Source of the DNA: an uncultured Thermoguttaceae bacterium | GTDB lineage: Bacteria; Planctomycetota; Planctomycetia; Pirellulales; Thermoguttaceae | Assembly (NCBI GenBank): GCA_937951625.1 | Contig: CALFBP010000001.1 | Span: 1 to 64,000 of the forward strand | Direction: 5' to 3' | Length of the DNA stretch: 64,000 bases | Shown here: piece by piece, positions 19,992-28,095 of the stretch | Position numbering within the stretch: the stretch's first letter is position 1 | Layout: the number at the start of each line of letters is the position of its first letter | Notes under the pieces: generated by a model | The model's database searches: none | What the model was told of the DNA's origin: nothing | What the model saw: the letters and a program-made list of their open reading frames with translations, nothing else | Translations under genes and position numbers: made by a program

Positions 19992-20015
19992 ATGAGTCCC
20001 CGCGGCTTGACTCAT
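19992..20015 (+). terminator. Possible weak terminator after chrA
   Basis: ATGAGTC (19992-19998) pairs with GACTCAT (20009-20015) around a 10-base loop, 12 bases after the chrA stop. No clear T-run follows, so intrinsic termination is uncertain. Confidence 0.35.
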
Positions 20016-20131
20016 CTTGTAGTTCCCGTGGCCGATTGATGGAGCGGTGAATCGAGATTAGAATATCGCTTCTTTCCTAAGGACGCCTGGCCCACCTGGA
20101 AGGGCTGGTCAGGAGGGGGTGGCCGCGCTTC

Positions 20132-21004
20132 ATGTTGGACTTTCCAAGGAAACACGATTTTCTCGTCGGCGTGGACTCGGACGGTTGCGCGTTCGACACG
20201 ATGGAGTTGAAGCATAAGGAGTGCTTCATCCCGAACACGATTTTTTACTACGAATTGCAGGGGGTGAGCAAATACGCGCGGGAAGCGGCCGAATTTGTCA
20301 ACCTCTACTCGAAAAGCCGGGGAATCAATCGTTTCCCATCGTTGGTCGAGACGTTGAAGTGGCTCAGGCGGCGGCCTGAGGTCAAGGGCCGAGGGGTCGA
20401 GATTTCCATCCCTCAGGGGTTGGTCGCCTGGATGCAGCGGGAGAACAAACTCGGCAACCCAGCTTTGAAAAAAGCGGTCGACGAGACCGGCGACCCCGAT
20501 CTGAAAAAGGCCCTGGCGTGGTCCGAGGCGGTGAACCAGTCGATCGAATGGATGGTGCGGGGTGTTCCCCCGTTCCCTTATGTGCGGGAAAGCCTGGCGA
20601 AACTCGCTCCCATCGCGGACATTCTCGTGGTCTCCGCCACGCCGCAAGAGGCCCTGCGCCGCGAATGGCAAGAGCACGACCTGACGCAGTACGTGGGACT
20701 GATTTGCGGTCAGGAGTCGGGCACGAAGAAGGAGTTTCTCAAGGTCGCGTCGAACTATGCCCCGGGCCACGCCCTGATGATCGGCGACGCCCCCGGCGAT
20801 TACGCAGCAGCCAGGGCCAACAGCGCCTTGTTCTTCCCCATTAATCCGGGCGCGGAAGAAAACAGTTGGAGACGTTTTTTCGAGGAAGGCATCGACCGCT
20901 TCCTCCGCGGTACCTTCGCGGGCCAGTATGAAGCGGAGCTGTTAGCCGCCTTCGACTCGTGCTTACCGGCGAACCCGCCGTGGCCGGTGGACGATGAAGT
21001 TTGA
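20132..21004 (+). CDS. HAD-superfamily hydrolase
   Basis: This 290 aa protein is probably a cytosolic phosphatase. It carries all HAD motifs: [11 protein letters not shown] (motif I, nucleophile and acid Asp), [10 protein letters not shown] (motif II), lysine in GTKKEFLK, and [13 protein letters not shown] (motif III). A helical cap of about 120 residues lies between motifs I and II, so this is a C1-cap type. It is 25 bases upstream of gnd on the same strand, which suggests a sugar-phosphate or sugar-acid phosphate substrate. That is inference from context. Confidence 0.82.
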   Translation: MLDFPRKHDFLVGVDSDGCAFDTMELKHKECFIPNTIFYYELQGVSKYAREAAEFVNLYSKSRGINRFPSLVETLKWLRRRPEVKGRGVEISIPQGLVAWMQRENKLGNPALKKAVDETGDPDLKKALAWSEAVNQSIEWMVRGVPPFPYVRESLAKLAPIADILVVSATPQEALRREWQEHDLTQYVGLICGQESGTKKEFLKVASNYAPGHALMIGDAPGDYAAARANSALFFPINPGAEENSWRRFFEEGIDRFLRGTFAGQYEAELLAAFDSCLPANPPWPVDDEV

Positions 21005-21029
21005 CAATCAAGGGAGGGAGGAAACGACG

Positions 21030-22466
21030 ATGACTCAACAGTGCGATTTCGGTCTGATCGGTTTGGCGGTGATGGGCGAGAACCTGGCCCTGAACATCGA
21101 GAGCCGGGGGTTCAGCGTGGCGGTGTTCAACCGGACCACGAGCAAGGTGGACGATTTCCTCGCTGGCCGGGCCAAGGGCAAGCGGTTCGTGGGCTGCCAC
21201 TCGATCCAGGAGTTGGTGGCCAGTCTCGCCCCGCCGCGCAAGGTCATGCTCATGGTCAAGGCCGGCCCGGCGGTCGATGAGTTCATCGAGCAGTTGATCC
21301 CCTTGCTCTCGCCCGGCGACGTGATCATCGACGGCGGCAACACCCACTTCGCCGACACCGAGCGGCGGACCAAGTACGTCGAGTCGAAAGGCTTGCTGTA
21401 CATCGGCACCGGCGTCTCCGGCGGCGAAGAAGGGGCGCTCAAAGGCCCCAGCATGATGCCCGGCGGCAGCGAAAAGGCCTGGCCGCTGGTCAAGCCGATC
21501 TTCCAGGCCATCGCGGCCAAGGTCGGGCCGAAAGGCGACATCCCCTGCTGTGATTGGGTTGGGCCGCGCGGGGCGGGCCACTACGTCAAAATGGTCCACA
21601 ATGGCATCGAGTACGGCGACATGCAGTTGATCTGCGAGGCCTACTGGATGCTCAAACAGGCCCTCGGCTTCTCCAACGAGCAACTCTACCAAGTCTTCGC
21701 CCAGTGGTACGAGGGCGAATTGAACAGCTACCTCATCGAAATCACCCGCGACATCTTCACCGTCAAGGACGAAGAGACCGGCCAATACCTGGTCGATCTG
21801 ATTCTGGACACGGCGGGGGCCAAAGGGACCGGCAAGTGGATGAGCCAACTGGCCTTGGACCTCGGCGTTCCCAGCACGCTGGTGACCGAGGCCGTGTATG
21901 CCCGATCGCTCTCGGCGATGAAGGACGCCCGGGTGCGTGCCAGCAAGGTGCTCTCGGGCCCGTCAGGCCGCTACGCGGGCAACCAAGAGGAATTCGTCGA
22001 ACAGGTCCGCCAGGCCCTCTACGCCTCGAAGATTTGCAGCTACGCCCAGGGCTTCGTGCAACTCCGCGCCGCGGCGGCCGAGCACCAATGGCCGCTGGAT
22101 TTCGGCTCCATCGCCTTGTTGTGGCGGGGCGGATGCATCATTCGCGCCGTGTTCCTGGAACGCATCAAAGAAGCCTTCGACGCCGATCCCAAACTGGAGA
22201 ACTTGCTCTTGGCCCCCTACTTCTGCAAGGCAGTTCAAGAGGCCCAACCGGCCTGGCGCCACGTGGTGGCCACGGCCGTTCACCTCGGTGTTCCGGTACC
22301 CGCCTTCTCCTCCGCGTTGGCGTACTACGACGGCTATCGCTCGGAGCGTCTGCCGGCCAACCTGCTTCAAGCCCAGCGCGATTACTTCGGCGCCCACACC
22401 TACCAGCGGGTCGATAAGGAAGGCGTGTTCCACACCGATTGGATTCGGGCCAAGAAGACACCGTAG
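21030..22466 (+). CDS. gnd: 6-phosphogluconate dehydrogenase, decarboxylating
   Basis: This enzyme oxidises and decarboxylates 6-phosphogluconate to ribulose 5-phosphate in the pentose phosphate pathway. The 478 aa length fits the long dimeric form. The Rossmann motif is [13 protein letters not shown], followed by FNRTTSKVD, whose Arg suggests NADP. The substrate loop is [21 protein letters not shown], split by the catalytic region [16 protein letters not shown], which carries the catalytic lysine. The ATG at 21030 follows AGGGAGGGAGGAAA, so the longer frame from 20994 is rejected. Confidence 0.96.
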   Translation: MTQQCDFGLIGLAVMGENLALNIESRGFSVAVFNRTTSKVDDFLAGRAKGKRFVGCHSIQELVASLAPPRKVMLMVKAGPAVDEFIEQLIPLLSPGDVIIDGGNTHFADTERRTKYVESKGLLYIGTGVSGGEEGALKGPSMMPGGSEKAWPLVKPIFQAIAAKVGPKGDIPCCDWVGPRGAGHYVKMVHNGIEYGDMQLICEAYWMLKQALGFSNEQLYQVFAQWYEGELNSYLIEITRDIFTVKDEETGQYLVDLILDTAGAKGTGKWMSQLALDLGVPSTLVTEAVYARSLSAMKDARVRASKVLSGPSGRYAGNQEEFVEQVRQALYASKICSYAQGFVQLRAAAAEHQWPLDFGSIALLWRGGCIIRAVFLERIKEAFDADPKLENLLLAPYFCKAVQEAQPAWRHVVATAVHLGVPVPAFSSALAYYDGYRSERLPANLLQAQRDYFGAHTYQRVDKEGVFHTDWIRAKKTP

Positions 22467-22541
22467 CTCGTCCCGCTGCTTCGGGGCGATCGAGGCCAGC
22501 GCGTCTTCAAACGTCAACTGGAAAAAAAGGACCCCACGACG

Positions 22542-23324
22542 ATGTCCAAGGAATATCTCAACGAACTATTTGGATTGGATGGGCAGGTGGCCGTGGTCAT
22601 CGGCGGCGCCGGTGTGTTGGGCGGCGCGCTGTGCGAGGGAATCCTCCGCGCCGGGGCCCACGTGGTCGTTGCCGATCTGACCGAAGAAGGCTGCCAGCGC
22701 CGCGTCGAGGAGCTGAAGCGATTCGGACCGCAGGCCAGCTATTGCACCGTGAACGTCACGTCCCGGGAGTCGATCGAGCATTTGCTGGCCGAGGCCCTCA
22801 AGGTGAAAGGCAGGGTCGAGATCCTCGTCAACTGCGCTGGGGTGAACGCCGGCAGCACGTTCCTCGAGGCTACCGACGCCGATTGGGACCGGGTGATGAC
22901 CATCAATCTGAAGGCCGTATTTCAGGCCTCCCAGATTTTCGCCCGGCACATGGTCGAGGCCGGTGGAGGCGCGATCCTCAACATTGGCAGCGTGACCAGC
23001 CATTTGCCTCTGTCGCGGGTATTCGCCTACAGTGCGTCGAAAGCGGGAGTGGTGAACCTGACGAAGAACATCGCCCGGGAGTTCGGCAAGCAAGGCGTCC
23101 GCTGCAACGCCATCTGCCCAGGCTTCTTCCCCGCCGAACAGAACCGCAGACTGCTCGACCAGGAGCGGATCGACAACATCATGCGGCACACGCCCATGGC
23201 CCGCTTCGGTGAACCGGAAGAACTCATCGGCGCGGCGCTGCTGCTGCTATCGCCCAAGGCCGGCAGGTTCATCACCGGGGCGACGGTGAACGTGGACGGT
23301 GGCTTCACCGCGGCCTGGTTCTAG
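22542..23324 (+). CDS. SDR-family oxidoreductase, D-mannonate oxidoreductase-like
   Basis: This 260 aa classical short-chain dehydrogenase has the nucleotide loop IGGAGVLGGALCEG, NCAGVNAG, catalytic Ser in NIGSVTSH, and YSASKAGV with the Tyr-x3-Lys pair. The N-terminal LFGLDGQVAVVIGGAGVLG and C-terminal FITGATVNVDGGF resemble the fructuronate/mannonate reductase-like (YjmF) group, but other sugar-acid substrates such as gluconate are possible. It follows gnd by 75 bases with AAGGA before the ATG, so the HAD-gnd-SDR run probably works on sugar acids. Confidence 0.85.
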   Translation: MSKEYLNELFGLDGQVAVVIGGAGVLGGALCEGILRAGAHVVVADLTEEGCQRRVEELKRFGPQASYCTVNVTSRESIEHLLAEALKVKGRVEILVNCAGVNAGSTFLEATDADWDRVMTINLKAVFQASQIFARHMVEAGGGAILNIGSVTSHLPLSRVFAYSASKAGVVNLTKNIAREFGKQGVRCNAICPGFFPAEQNRRLLDQERIDNIMRHTPMARFGEPEELIGAALLLLSPKAGRFITGATVNVDGGFTAAWF

Positions 23325-23352
23325 GAAATTACATCCCATAACCCTCCCTAGC

Positions 23353-23372
23353 CCGCTGGAAGGCGGTTTTTT
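23353..23372 (+). terminator. Rho-independent terminator after the SDR gene
   Basis: CCGC (23353-23356) pairs with GCGG (23363-23366) and is followed at once by six T residues. It is 28 bases past the SDR stop. The stem is short, so strength may be modest. Confidence 0.45.
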
Positions 23373-23426
23373 CGGGGGGAACGTAGCTGCTGCAGCGTTT
23401 TTTCCCGTAGTCTGTAGAGAGCTTAG

Positions 23427-23460
23427 CCCCTCACCCCTACCCTCTCCCAGGGGGAGAGGG
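23427..23460. repeat. REP-like element, third copy of the CCCTCACCCC family
   Basis: It begins CCCCTCACCCCTACC and ends in a perfect 9-bp hairpin, 23440-23448 with 23452-23460, loop AGG. It matches the element at 8800-8833 on the opposite strand almost base for base. Just to the right, 23517-23536 and 23540-23559 hold two near-identical 20-base copies around the core CCTGCCA(G/A)ACACGCTGG. Confidence 0.7.
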
Positions 23461-23608
23461 TGGTTTTGAGATAGGCTTTAAGCCACGGCCCCACGCTGGC
23501 CGTCAAGCTCTCGGGCACCTGCCAGACACGCTGGCTCTCCCACCTGCCAAACACGCTGGCAGGCGCGAGAGGTGTTTGTTTCCGTGGTATTCGAGCGAAA
23601 GACGGCGG

Positions 23609-24538
23609 TTACTTGTCCACGACGATGTTCTCGTGGCGCAGGGAGTGTTTGACGAGCAGGCCGCAGTTTTTCTGGAAGAAGACCGGGGGCAGGATCGGGG
23701 CCTTGGCGTGGATTTCGTTGCCCAGCTCCTCGGCGAGTTGGCGCACGGCCGCGCCAGCACGAACCCTCTCGCAGATTTGCTGGTGGTAGGCCGCCGTGGC
23801 CGCGAGACAATCGCGGAAATAGGCCGCCACGGCGTCCCGCCCACGGATCACCGCGTTGTGGCTCAGGCAGAGCACTTCGGCCCCAAGCTCGGCCAAACGC
23901 CGGATCGAGCCAAGATACTTGCCGTAGTCCCCGAAATAGCACGGCCACCAGGAGTGGTCACCGGGCATGTAGAAGCCCGTGGCGTCGGAGACGATCAGGA
24001 CACCTAGGGAAGGCTCGTGGAAACTCAGGCTACAGTCGCTGTGACCGGGCGTTTCCAGGACCTGAAAGGATAGGCTTCCCACGGTCACCGCATCGCCTTC
24101 CTTGAGCACGCGATCCACGGCGATTTTCTTCTCTTCTAAAGGTTCGGGGCGGTGTTCTTCGTGGATCGAGCCGGCCTGGAGGAGAAACCCGGTCAAGGCT
24201 TGGTCGATGTCGCAGAACGCGGCGATGGCTTTTTCCGTGGCCAGGGTCTGGGCCGCCACGCTGGAGGCCGCCACGCAAACGCCTGGGAACATGGCACGAA
24301 ACCGGGGAATGGCCATGACGTGGTCGGGATGGGCATGGGTGACCACGACCTGTTTCACCGCCTCGTTGGCCACGCCTAAGTCAGCCAATTGCTGCTCGAG
24401 CAGTTTGCCCACGGCCCCCACCCCGCCCTCGAAGAGGGCCGCCTCCGGGCCGTCTTTGGCCAAAAAGAGCGGGTATTCGTTGGTTCCCAGCATCCAAAAG
24501 TTTTCGAGAATCGCCACCGGGGGATTCTGGATCAGCAT
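23609..24538 (-). CDS. Metallo-beta-lactamase-fold hydrolase
   Basis: This 309 aa protein has the binuclear metal motif THAHPDH near residue 75, a later ligand His in ETPGHSDCSL, the bridging Asp in VSDATGF, and SHNAVI near the end. This is the set expected for glyoxalase II/RNase Z-like hydrolases. The substrate is unknown and may be a thioester, given the reductase genes upstream. The ATG at 24538 follows AAGGAGA, so the longer frame from 24628, which would overlap the activator gene, is rejected. It is the last gene of a minus-strand run that begins with the reductase gene at 26631. Confidence 0.88.
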   Translation of the reverse strand: MLIQNPPVAILENFWMLGTNEYPLFLAKDGPEAALFEGGVGAVGKLLEQQLADLGVANEAVKQVVVTHAHPDHVMAIPRFRAMFPGVCVAASSVAAQTLATEKAIAAFCDIDQALTGFLLQAGSIHEEHRPEPLEEKKIAVDRVLKEGDAVTVGSLSFQVLETPGHSDCSLSFHEPSLGVLIVSDATGFYMPGDHSWWPCYFGDYGKYLGSIRRLAELGAEVLCLSHNAVIRGRDAVAAYFRDCLAATAAYHQQICERVRAGAAVRQLAEELGNEIHAKAPILPPVFFQKNCGLLVKHSLRHENIVVDK

Positions 24539-24587
24539 GAACGTCTCCTTCCAACATTCGGTTTGCCCAGGCGCCGGGAAGCGTGGG

Positions 24588-25364
24588 CTATTTTTCGGCC
24601 GTTTCCAAGGCGAACAGTGCCGCGCCAAAGGCGCCGGCGAATTGCGGGTGGGGGGGGACGAGCGGCTCTTGGCCGAAGACCTCGCCCATCAGCCGCGCGA
24701 GGATCGGGTTATGGGCCACCACGCCGCCGGTCAGCACCAACGCCCCCTGCGGCGAGTCCATCTCCACGATCCGCTTGACCACCGAGCGGAACGCGCCCTT
24801 GGCGATGTCCTCCACTTTTTCGCCGGCGCGAATCCGCTCGAGGATTTCCGTTGCCGTGAAGACCGTGCAAAAGCTGCCCAGCGTCACTTCCTTGGTGGAC
24901 CGCTCGGCCAAGCCGTTGAGGTCGCCGACCGGCACGTCCAGACGGTGGGCGATTTCCTCCAGAAACGCGCCCGTGCCCGCCGCGCACTTGCGGTTCATCT
25001 TGAAACCGGTCCGCCGGCCCGCGGCGTCGAGGTGGATCACCTTGCTGTCTTGAGCGCCGATGTCGATCACGGTCATGGGGCGGCGGAAATGATGGAACGC
25101 CCCCTTGGCGTGGCAAGCGATTTCGGTCATCGTGGCCTGGGTCCAGGGCACGTTGTCGCGGCCGTAGCCGGTCGAGACCGTGCGCGCCACGTCGCCGCGC
25201 GAGAGGCCTGCCATCTCCAGGGCCTCGGCCAAACAGCGCTCGGCCGTGGCCAGATAGTCCACGCCCGAGTTCCGCATCGCTCTCGCCACGACCTCGGCGC
25301 GGCCGTCGATCACGACCAGCTTCGCCCGGCTCGCCCCGATGTCGATCCCGACGTAAAAGCTCAT
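24588..25364 (-). CDS. ATP-dependent activator of a 2-hydroxyacyl-CoA dehydratase/double-cubane reductase (BadF/HgdC family)
   Basis: This 258 aa ASKHA-fold ATPase holds one [4Fe-4S] cluster between two subunits and, on ATP hydrolysis, drives a low-potential electron into its partner. The phosphate loop is VGIDIGASRAKLVVID and the second phosphate loop is VIDIGAQDSKVI. NRKCAAGTGAFLE supplies one cluster cysteine and GSFCTVFTATEI the second. ALVLTGGVVAHN is the adenosine motif. Its partner gene starts immediately upstream (34 bases apart), so the two form a unit. Oxygen-sensitive chemistry is expected of this family. Confidence 0.92.
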   Translation of the reverse strand: MSFYVGIDIGASRAKLVVIDGRAEVVARAMRNSGVDYLATAERCLAEALEMAGLSRGDVARTVSTGYGRDNVPWTQATMTEIACHAKGAFHHFRRPMTVIDIGAQDSKVIHLDAAGRRTGFKMNRKCAAGTGAFLEEIAHRLDVPVGDLNGLAERSTKEVTLGSFCTVFTATEILERIRAGEKVEDIAKGAFRSVVKRIVEMDSPQGALVLTGGVVAHNPILARLMGEVFGQEPLVPPHPQFAGAFGAALFALETAEK

Positions 25365-25398
25365 CCGCGATTTCCTTGTTTTCGTTGTCGGGCGAGCG

Positions 25399-26631
25399 TT
25401 ACCCCTGCGCCAACTGTTCGATGAAGGCCTCGATATTCGTTCGGCTTTGCTCTTCGGAAAACAGGCGCAAGTCGTTCAGATCGCCGTGGAGGATCAAGAA
25501 CGGCTTGCCCGTCTTCTTATGGATCCGCTGGGGCAACTCGTAGCGGCAGTTGGAGTTGTTCGGACAAGTCTTGGCGTCGTGATACAAAATCCCGTCGACG
25601 CGGTACTTGGCGGACATTTCCTCGATGTAGGCTTCCTTCCGGTCGTCGGAGCGGCAGATGAAGATGCTGCTGTAGGCTCGGGCCATGCTGCGGAAGGGAT
25701 CGGCCGGATCGAGGTCCTCGAAGATCCAACTGTTGCAGTAGGTCGAGGCGACCACGCAGGTCGCCAGCTCGGCGAATTGCGTGGACAGGCTCTTCAGCTT
25801 GCCCCAGATAGGCATCCCTTCCCAATAGATGCGGAATCGCTCGCCGGGCACGGCCGCCACGCCCTGGGCAATCCGCTCCTTGAGTTCGGCCAGGAGCAGG
25901 CGGTAGTAGTCGATCGCCTCCTGCGTCCCACGGAGCACCACGGCCGGGCCCATCTGGATCGTGCCGTCGAAGAACGTGATCGGCGAGGGGACGTGGGCCG
26001 CGGTTTCCAGCACTTCCTTCCAAAGCACGGTGCATTGCCGCGACAAGCCGATGACCTCGCTCAGCCGGTCGCGATCGAGCTTCGTTCCGGCCACGTGCTC
26101 CAAAGGCTCGACGAGGGCCTCGATCTGGCCGGCCACGTAGTTCACCATGGCCTCGTCCACCTCGCCGATCGCACGCGGCGTATGGATGCCGATGCAGGGC
26201 ACGTTCCACTCCCGGGCGTAGAATTGGAACCAATCCTTCACGTCGCGGCACTGGTTCGTGTTGAACACCAGCACATCGGCCTTGGGTGGGCCGGGCAGCT
26301 TCATCTTCTGGATTGGGCTTTCTCCCTTCAGGTAGGAACCAATGTCGCTGGTCAAATAGGAGCAGATGTCGGGCGAGAAACCCCGGGCGTTGGCCAAAGG
26401 GATGAGGTCCGTGGCCATGCGCGACGCCCCCAGCATGGCCCCATGGTTTTCCGGAAAGTACACGTTGAATCCCAAGGCGCGAAGCAATTCGGCCGGGCCC
26501 ACGCTCGTACACCAGGCGGTCTTCTTGCCCTGCGCCGGGCCGTGGCAGAGTTCGGTAAAATACTTACCCATCACCGCTTTCATGGTGTTGGTGGACTCGA
26601 AATCTTTCCGCTCCTGAACGGTGGACGACAT
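25399..26631 (-). CDS. HgdB/BcrB-family Fe-S reductase, candidate double-cubane cluster protein
   Basis: This 410 aa protein belongs to the 2-hydroxyglutaryl-CoA dehydratase D-component/benzoyl-CoA reductase family. Cysteines that could ligate clusters lie in KKTAWCTSVGPAE, NTNQCRDV, STYCNSWIF and DAKTCPNNSNCRYELP. Classical dehydratases need two different subunits, but only one is encoded here, beside its activator. That one-subunit arrangement is typical of YjiM-like double-cubane proteins, which reduce small molecules. The substrate cannot be read from sequence. The ATG at 26631 follows AGGAG. The longer frame to 26700 adds residues without family character. Confidence 0.85.
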   Translation of the reverse strand: MSSTVQERKDFESTNTMKAVMGKYFTELCHGPAQGKKTAWCTSVGPAELLRALGFNVYFPENHGAMLGASRMATDLIPLANARGFSPDICSYLTSDIGSYLKGESPIQKMKLPGPPKADVLVFNTNQCRDVKDWFQFYAREWNVPCIGIHTPRAIGEVDEAMVNYVAGQIEALVEPLEHVAGTKLDRDRLSEVIGLSRQCTVLWKEVLETAAHVPSPITFFDGTIQMGPAVVLRGTQEAIDYYRLLLAELKERIAQGVAAVPGERFRIYWEGMPIWGKLKSLSTQFAELATCVVASTYCNSWIFEDLDPADPFRSMARAYSSIFICRSDDRKEAYIEEMSAKYRVDGILYHDAKTCPNNSNCRYELPQRIHKKTGKPFLILHGDLNDLRLFSEEQSRTNIEAFIEQLAQG

Positions 26632-26740
26632 GGTCTGCTCCTGAATCGGTTTGTAGGGGGCAAGCCAAGGCATCACGGCTGGCATGGCGCTGCGCGTCAT
26701 CGCCGCTGGCCAAGGATGACTGAGGGGTTCAACGCGCGTC

Positions 26741-26780
26741 GGCGACCTTCGTCGCCCGACGCCCTAGCGGCCGCAGGGCG
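26741..26780. other. Two tandem hairpins in the leader of the reductase gene
   Basis: GGCGAC (26741-26746) pairs with GTCGCC (26751-26756) around a CTTC tetraloop. CGCCCT (26760-26765) pairs with AGGGCG (26775-26780). They lie in the 393-base gap between the dehydrogenase stop and the reductase start. They could terminate upstream transcription or form a structured leader. No other feature is seen in the gap. Confidence 0.35.
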
Positions 26781-27024
26781 GATGGCAGGAATACCGCGGC
26801 CCAGAGGCCAAACTTCCCTAGTAAACAGAACTCTTTTGTAACCCGACACGGCCCCTCGAAGCAATGCCCACTGAAGCGGGGACCCCGCCACCCAGCCCTT
26901 TGGCTTTCGCCGAAGACCGTGCTTCCGGCCGGTCGCACGCGTCTGGGACAGGGACCGAAGCAGTGGCCCCCCACAGATGGCCGTAGCCAAGCTTAGCACT
27001 CCAAATCGACGTGATTTGCAGCAA

Positions 27025-27993
27025 TTAGAACACCAGCGTAATTTTCAGCGAGTCCACGGACTGATCGGGATGGGCGTACATTTCGAAGGCCTCAGGGGCC
27101 TTGTCCCAGGGCAAGCGGGGCGTGACCATCGAGCCCAAATCCACGTGGCCCCGCGTGATCATGTCCACGGCGGTCTGAAAATACTCCATGCACTCCGGCC
27201 CGTTGGACGTGAGGATTTCTAATTCTCGCATCACGGCCTGAAACCAGGGAAACTCTTGCATCTCGTAGTGCGGGATGCCGAACACGTAGAGACGGCCGAG
27301 CCGCCGCGCCAGGTGGACCGCAGCGCAAACCGTTTCCGGCTGCCCCACCGCTTCGACCACGAAATCGGCCATGGCGCCGCCGGTCAATCGCCGGACGGCC
27401 TCGGCGGGGTCTTCCTGGGAGGCGTCCACGACGTCGGTCGCCCCAAAGCGGAGCGCCCAACGCAGGCGCCAGCCGACCTTGTCGATGGCGATGATCTGCC
27501 GGGCTCCCATCCGTCCCAGCACTTGGGAGAAAATCAATCCCATCGGTCCCTGGCCCAAAATCGCGCAGCGCTGATTGATCACCGGCCCGGTCCGGGCCAA
27601 GGCACGCAACACAGTGGCCAGGGGCTGCGCCGTGATGAGCGCTGGCAAATCGGGCGGATTGTCGGGCAATCGGGCCAAGCCTTGGGCGCGGGAACGGATG
27701 AACTCGGCGAAACCGTTATAATCCTCGGGATGGGCCAGCACGCGCGTGCCCGGCTCCCAGCCGGGGGCCCGCGATTCCACGATCACGCCGATATTCTCAT
27801 GTCCCAGCCATCCGGGCGGGCTATTCTCGACCAGTCCAGCCCAGCGGCCCTCGCCGAGATACGGCCCCATGTTCGTTCCACACAGGGCCACGTAGTGGCA
27901 TTGCACCAGGACCTCGCCCTCATTCGGGACGGGCTTCGGCGCGTCGTCCACGAGGACCACTTTTCGCGGCCCGAGGAACTTTACCGCTCGCAT
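27025..27993 (-). CDS. Zinc-dependent medium-chain dehydrogenase
   Basis: This 322 aa MDR-family enzyme should oxidise an alcohol or polyol with NAD(P). Catalytic zinc residues appear in HYVALCGTNMG (Cys) and GWLGHENIGV (His-Glu). The Rossmann motif is AILGQGPMGLIFSQVL, followed by IIAIDKVGWR, whose Asp suggests NAD. The four-cysteine structural-zinc lobe is absent, as the chain goes straight from GTRVLAHPEDYNGFAEF. It lies upstream of the Fe-S reductase on the same strand, 393 bases away, so shared transcription is possible but not shown. Confidence 0.86.
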   Translation of the reverse strand: MRAVKFLGPRKVVLVDDAPKPVPNEGEVLVQCHYVALCGTNMGPYLGEGRWAGLVENSPPGWLGHENIGVIVESRAPGWEPGTRVLAHPEDYNGFAEFIRSRAQGLARLPDNPPDLPALITAQPLATVLRALARTGPVINQRCAILGQGPMGLIFSQVLGRMGARQIIAIDKVGWRLRWALRFGATDVVDASQEDPAEAVRRLTGGAMADFVVEAVGQPETVCAAVHLARRLGRLYVFGIPHYEMQEFPWFQAVMRELEILTSNGPECMEYFQTAVDMITRGHVDLGSMVTPRLPWDKAPEAFEMYAHPDQSVDSLKITLVF

Positions 27994-28095
27994 GAGATTT
28001 CCCCACTGATTTCCACACGACGCCCCTTGCCAGAAGGATGGCTATTTTCGGTTGCGGCCCATGCCGCGTCAAGGCGACGGCGTTTCCATGATGAA

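Noticed and set aside
23517-23559. Two 20-base near-repeats as a start of a CRISPR array
   Set aside because: Only two copies occur, spaced by 3 bases, and the repeat runs into palindromic sequence. No spacers or cas genes are present.
24102-26841. Two long plus-strand frames (24102-25424 and 25447-26841) opposite the activator and reductase genes
   Set aside because: The minus-strand genes carry family cysteine and ATPase motifs. The plus-strand products are His/Arg-rich without motifs.
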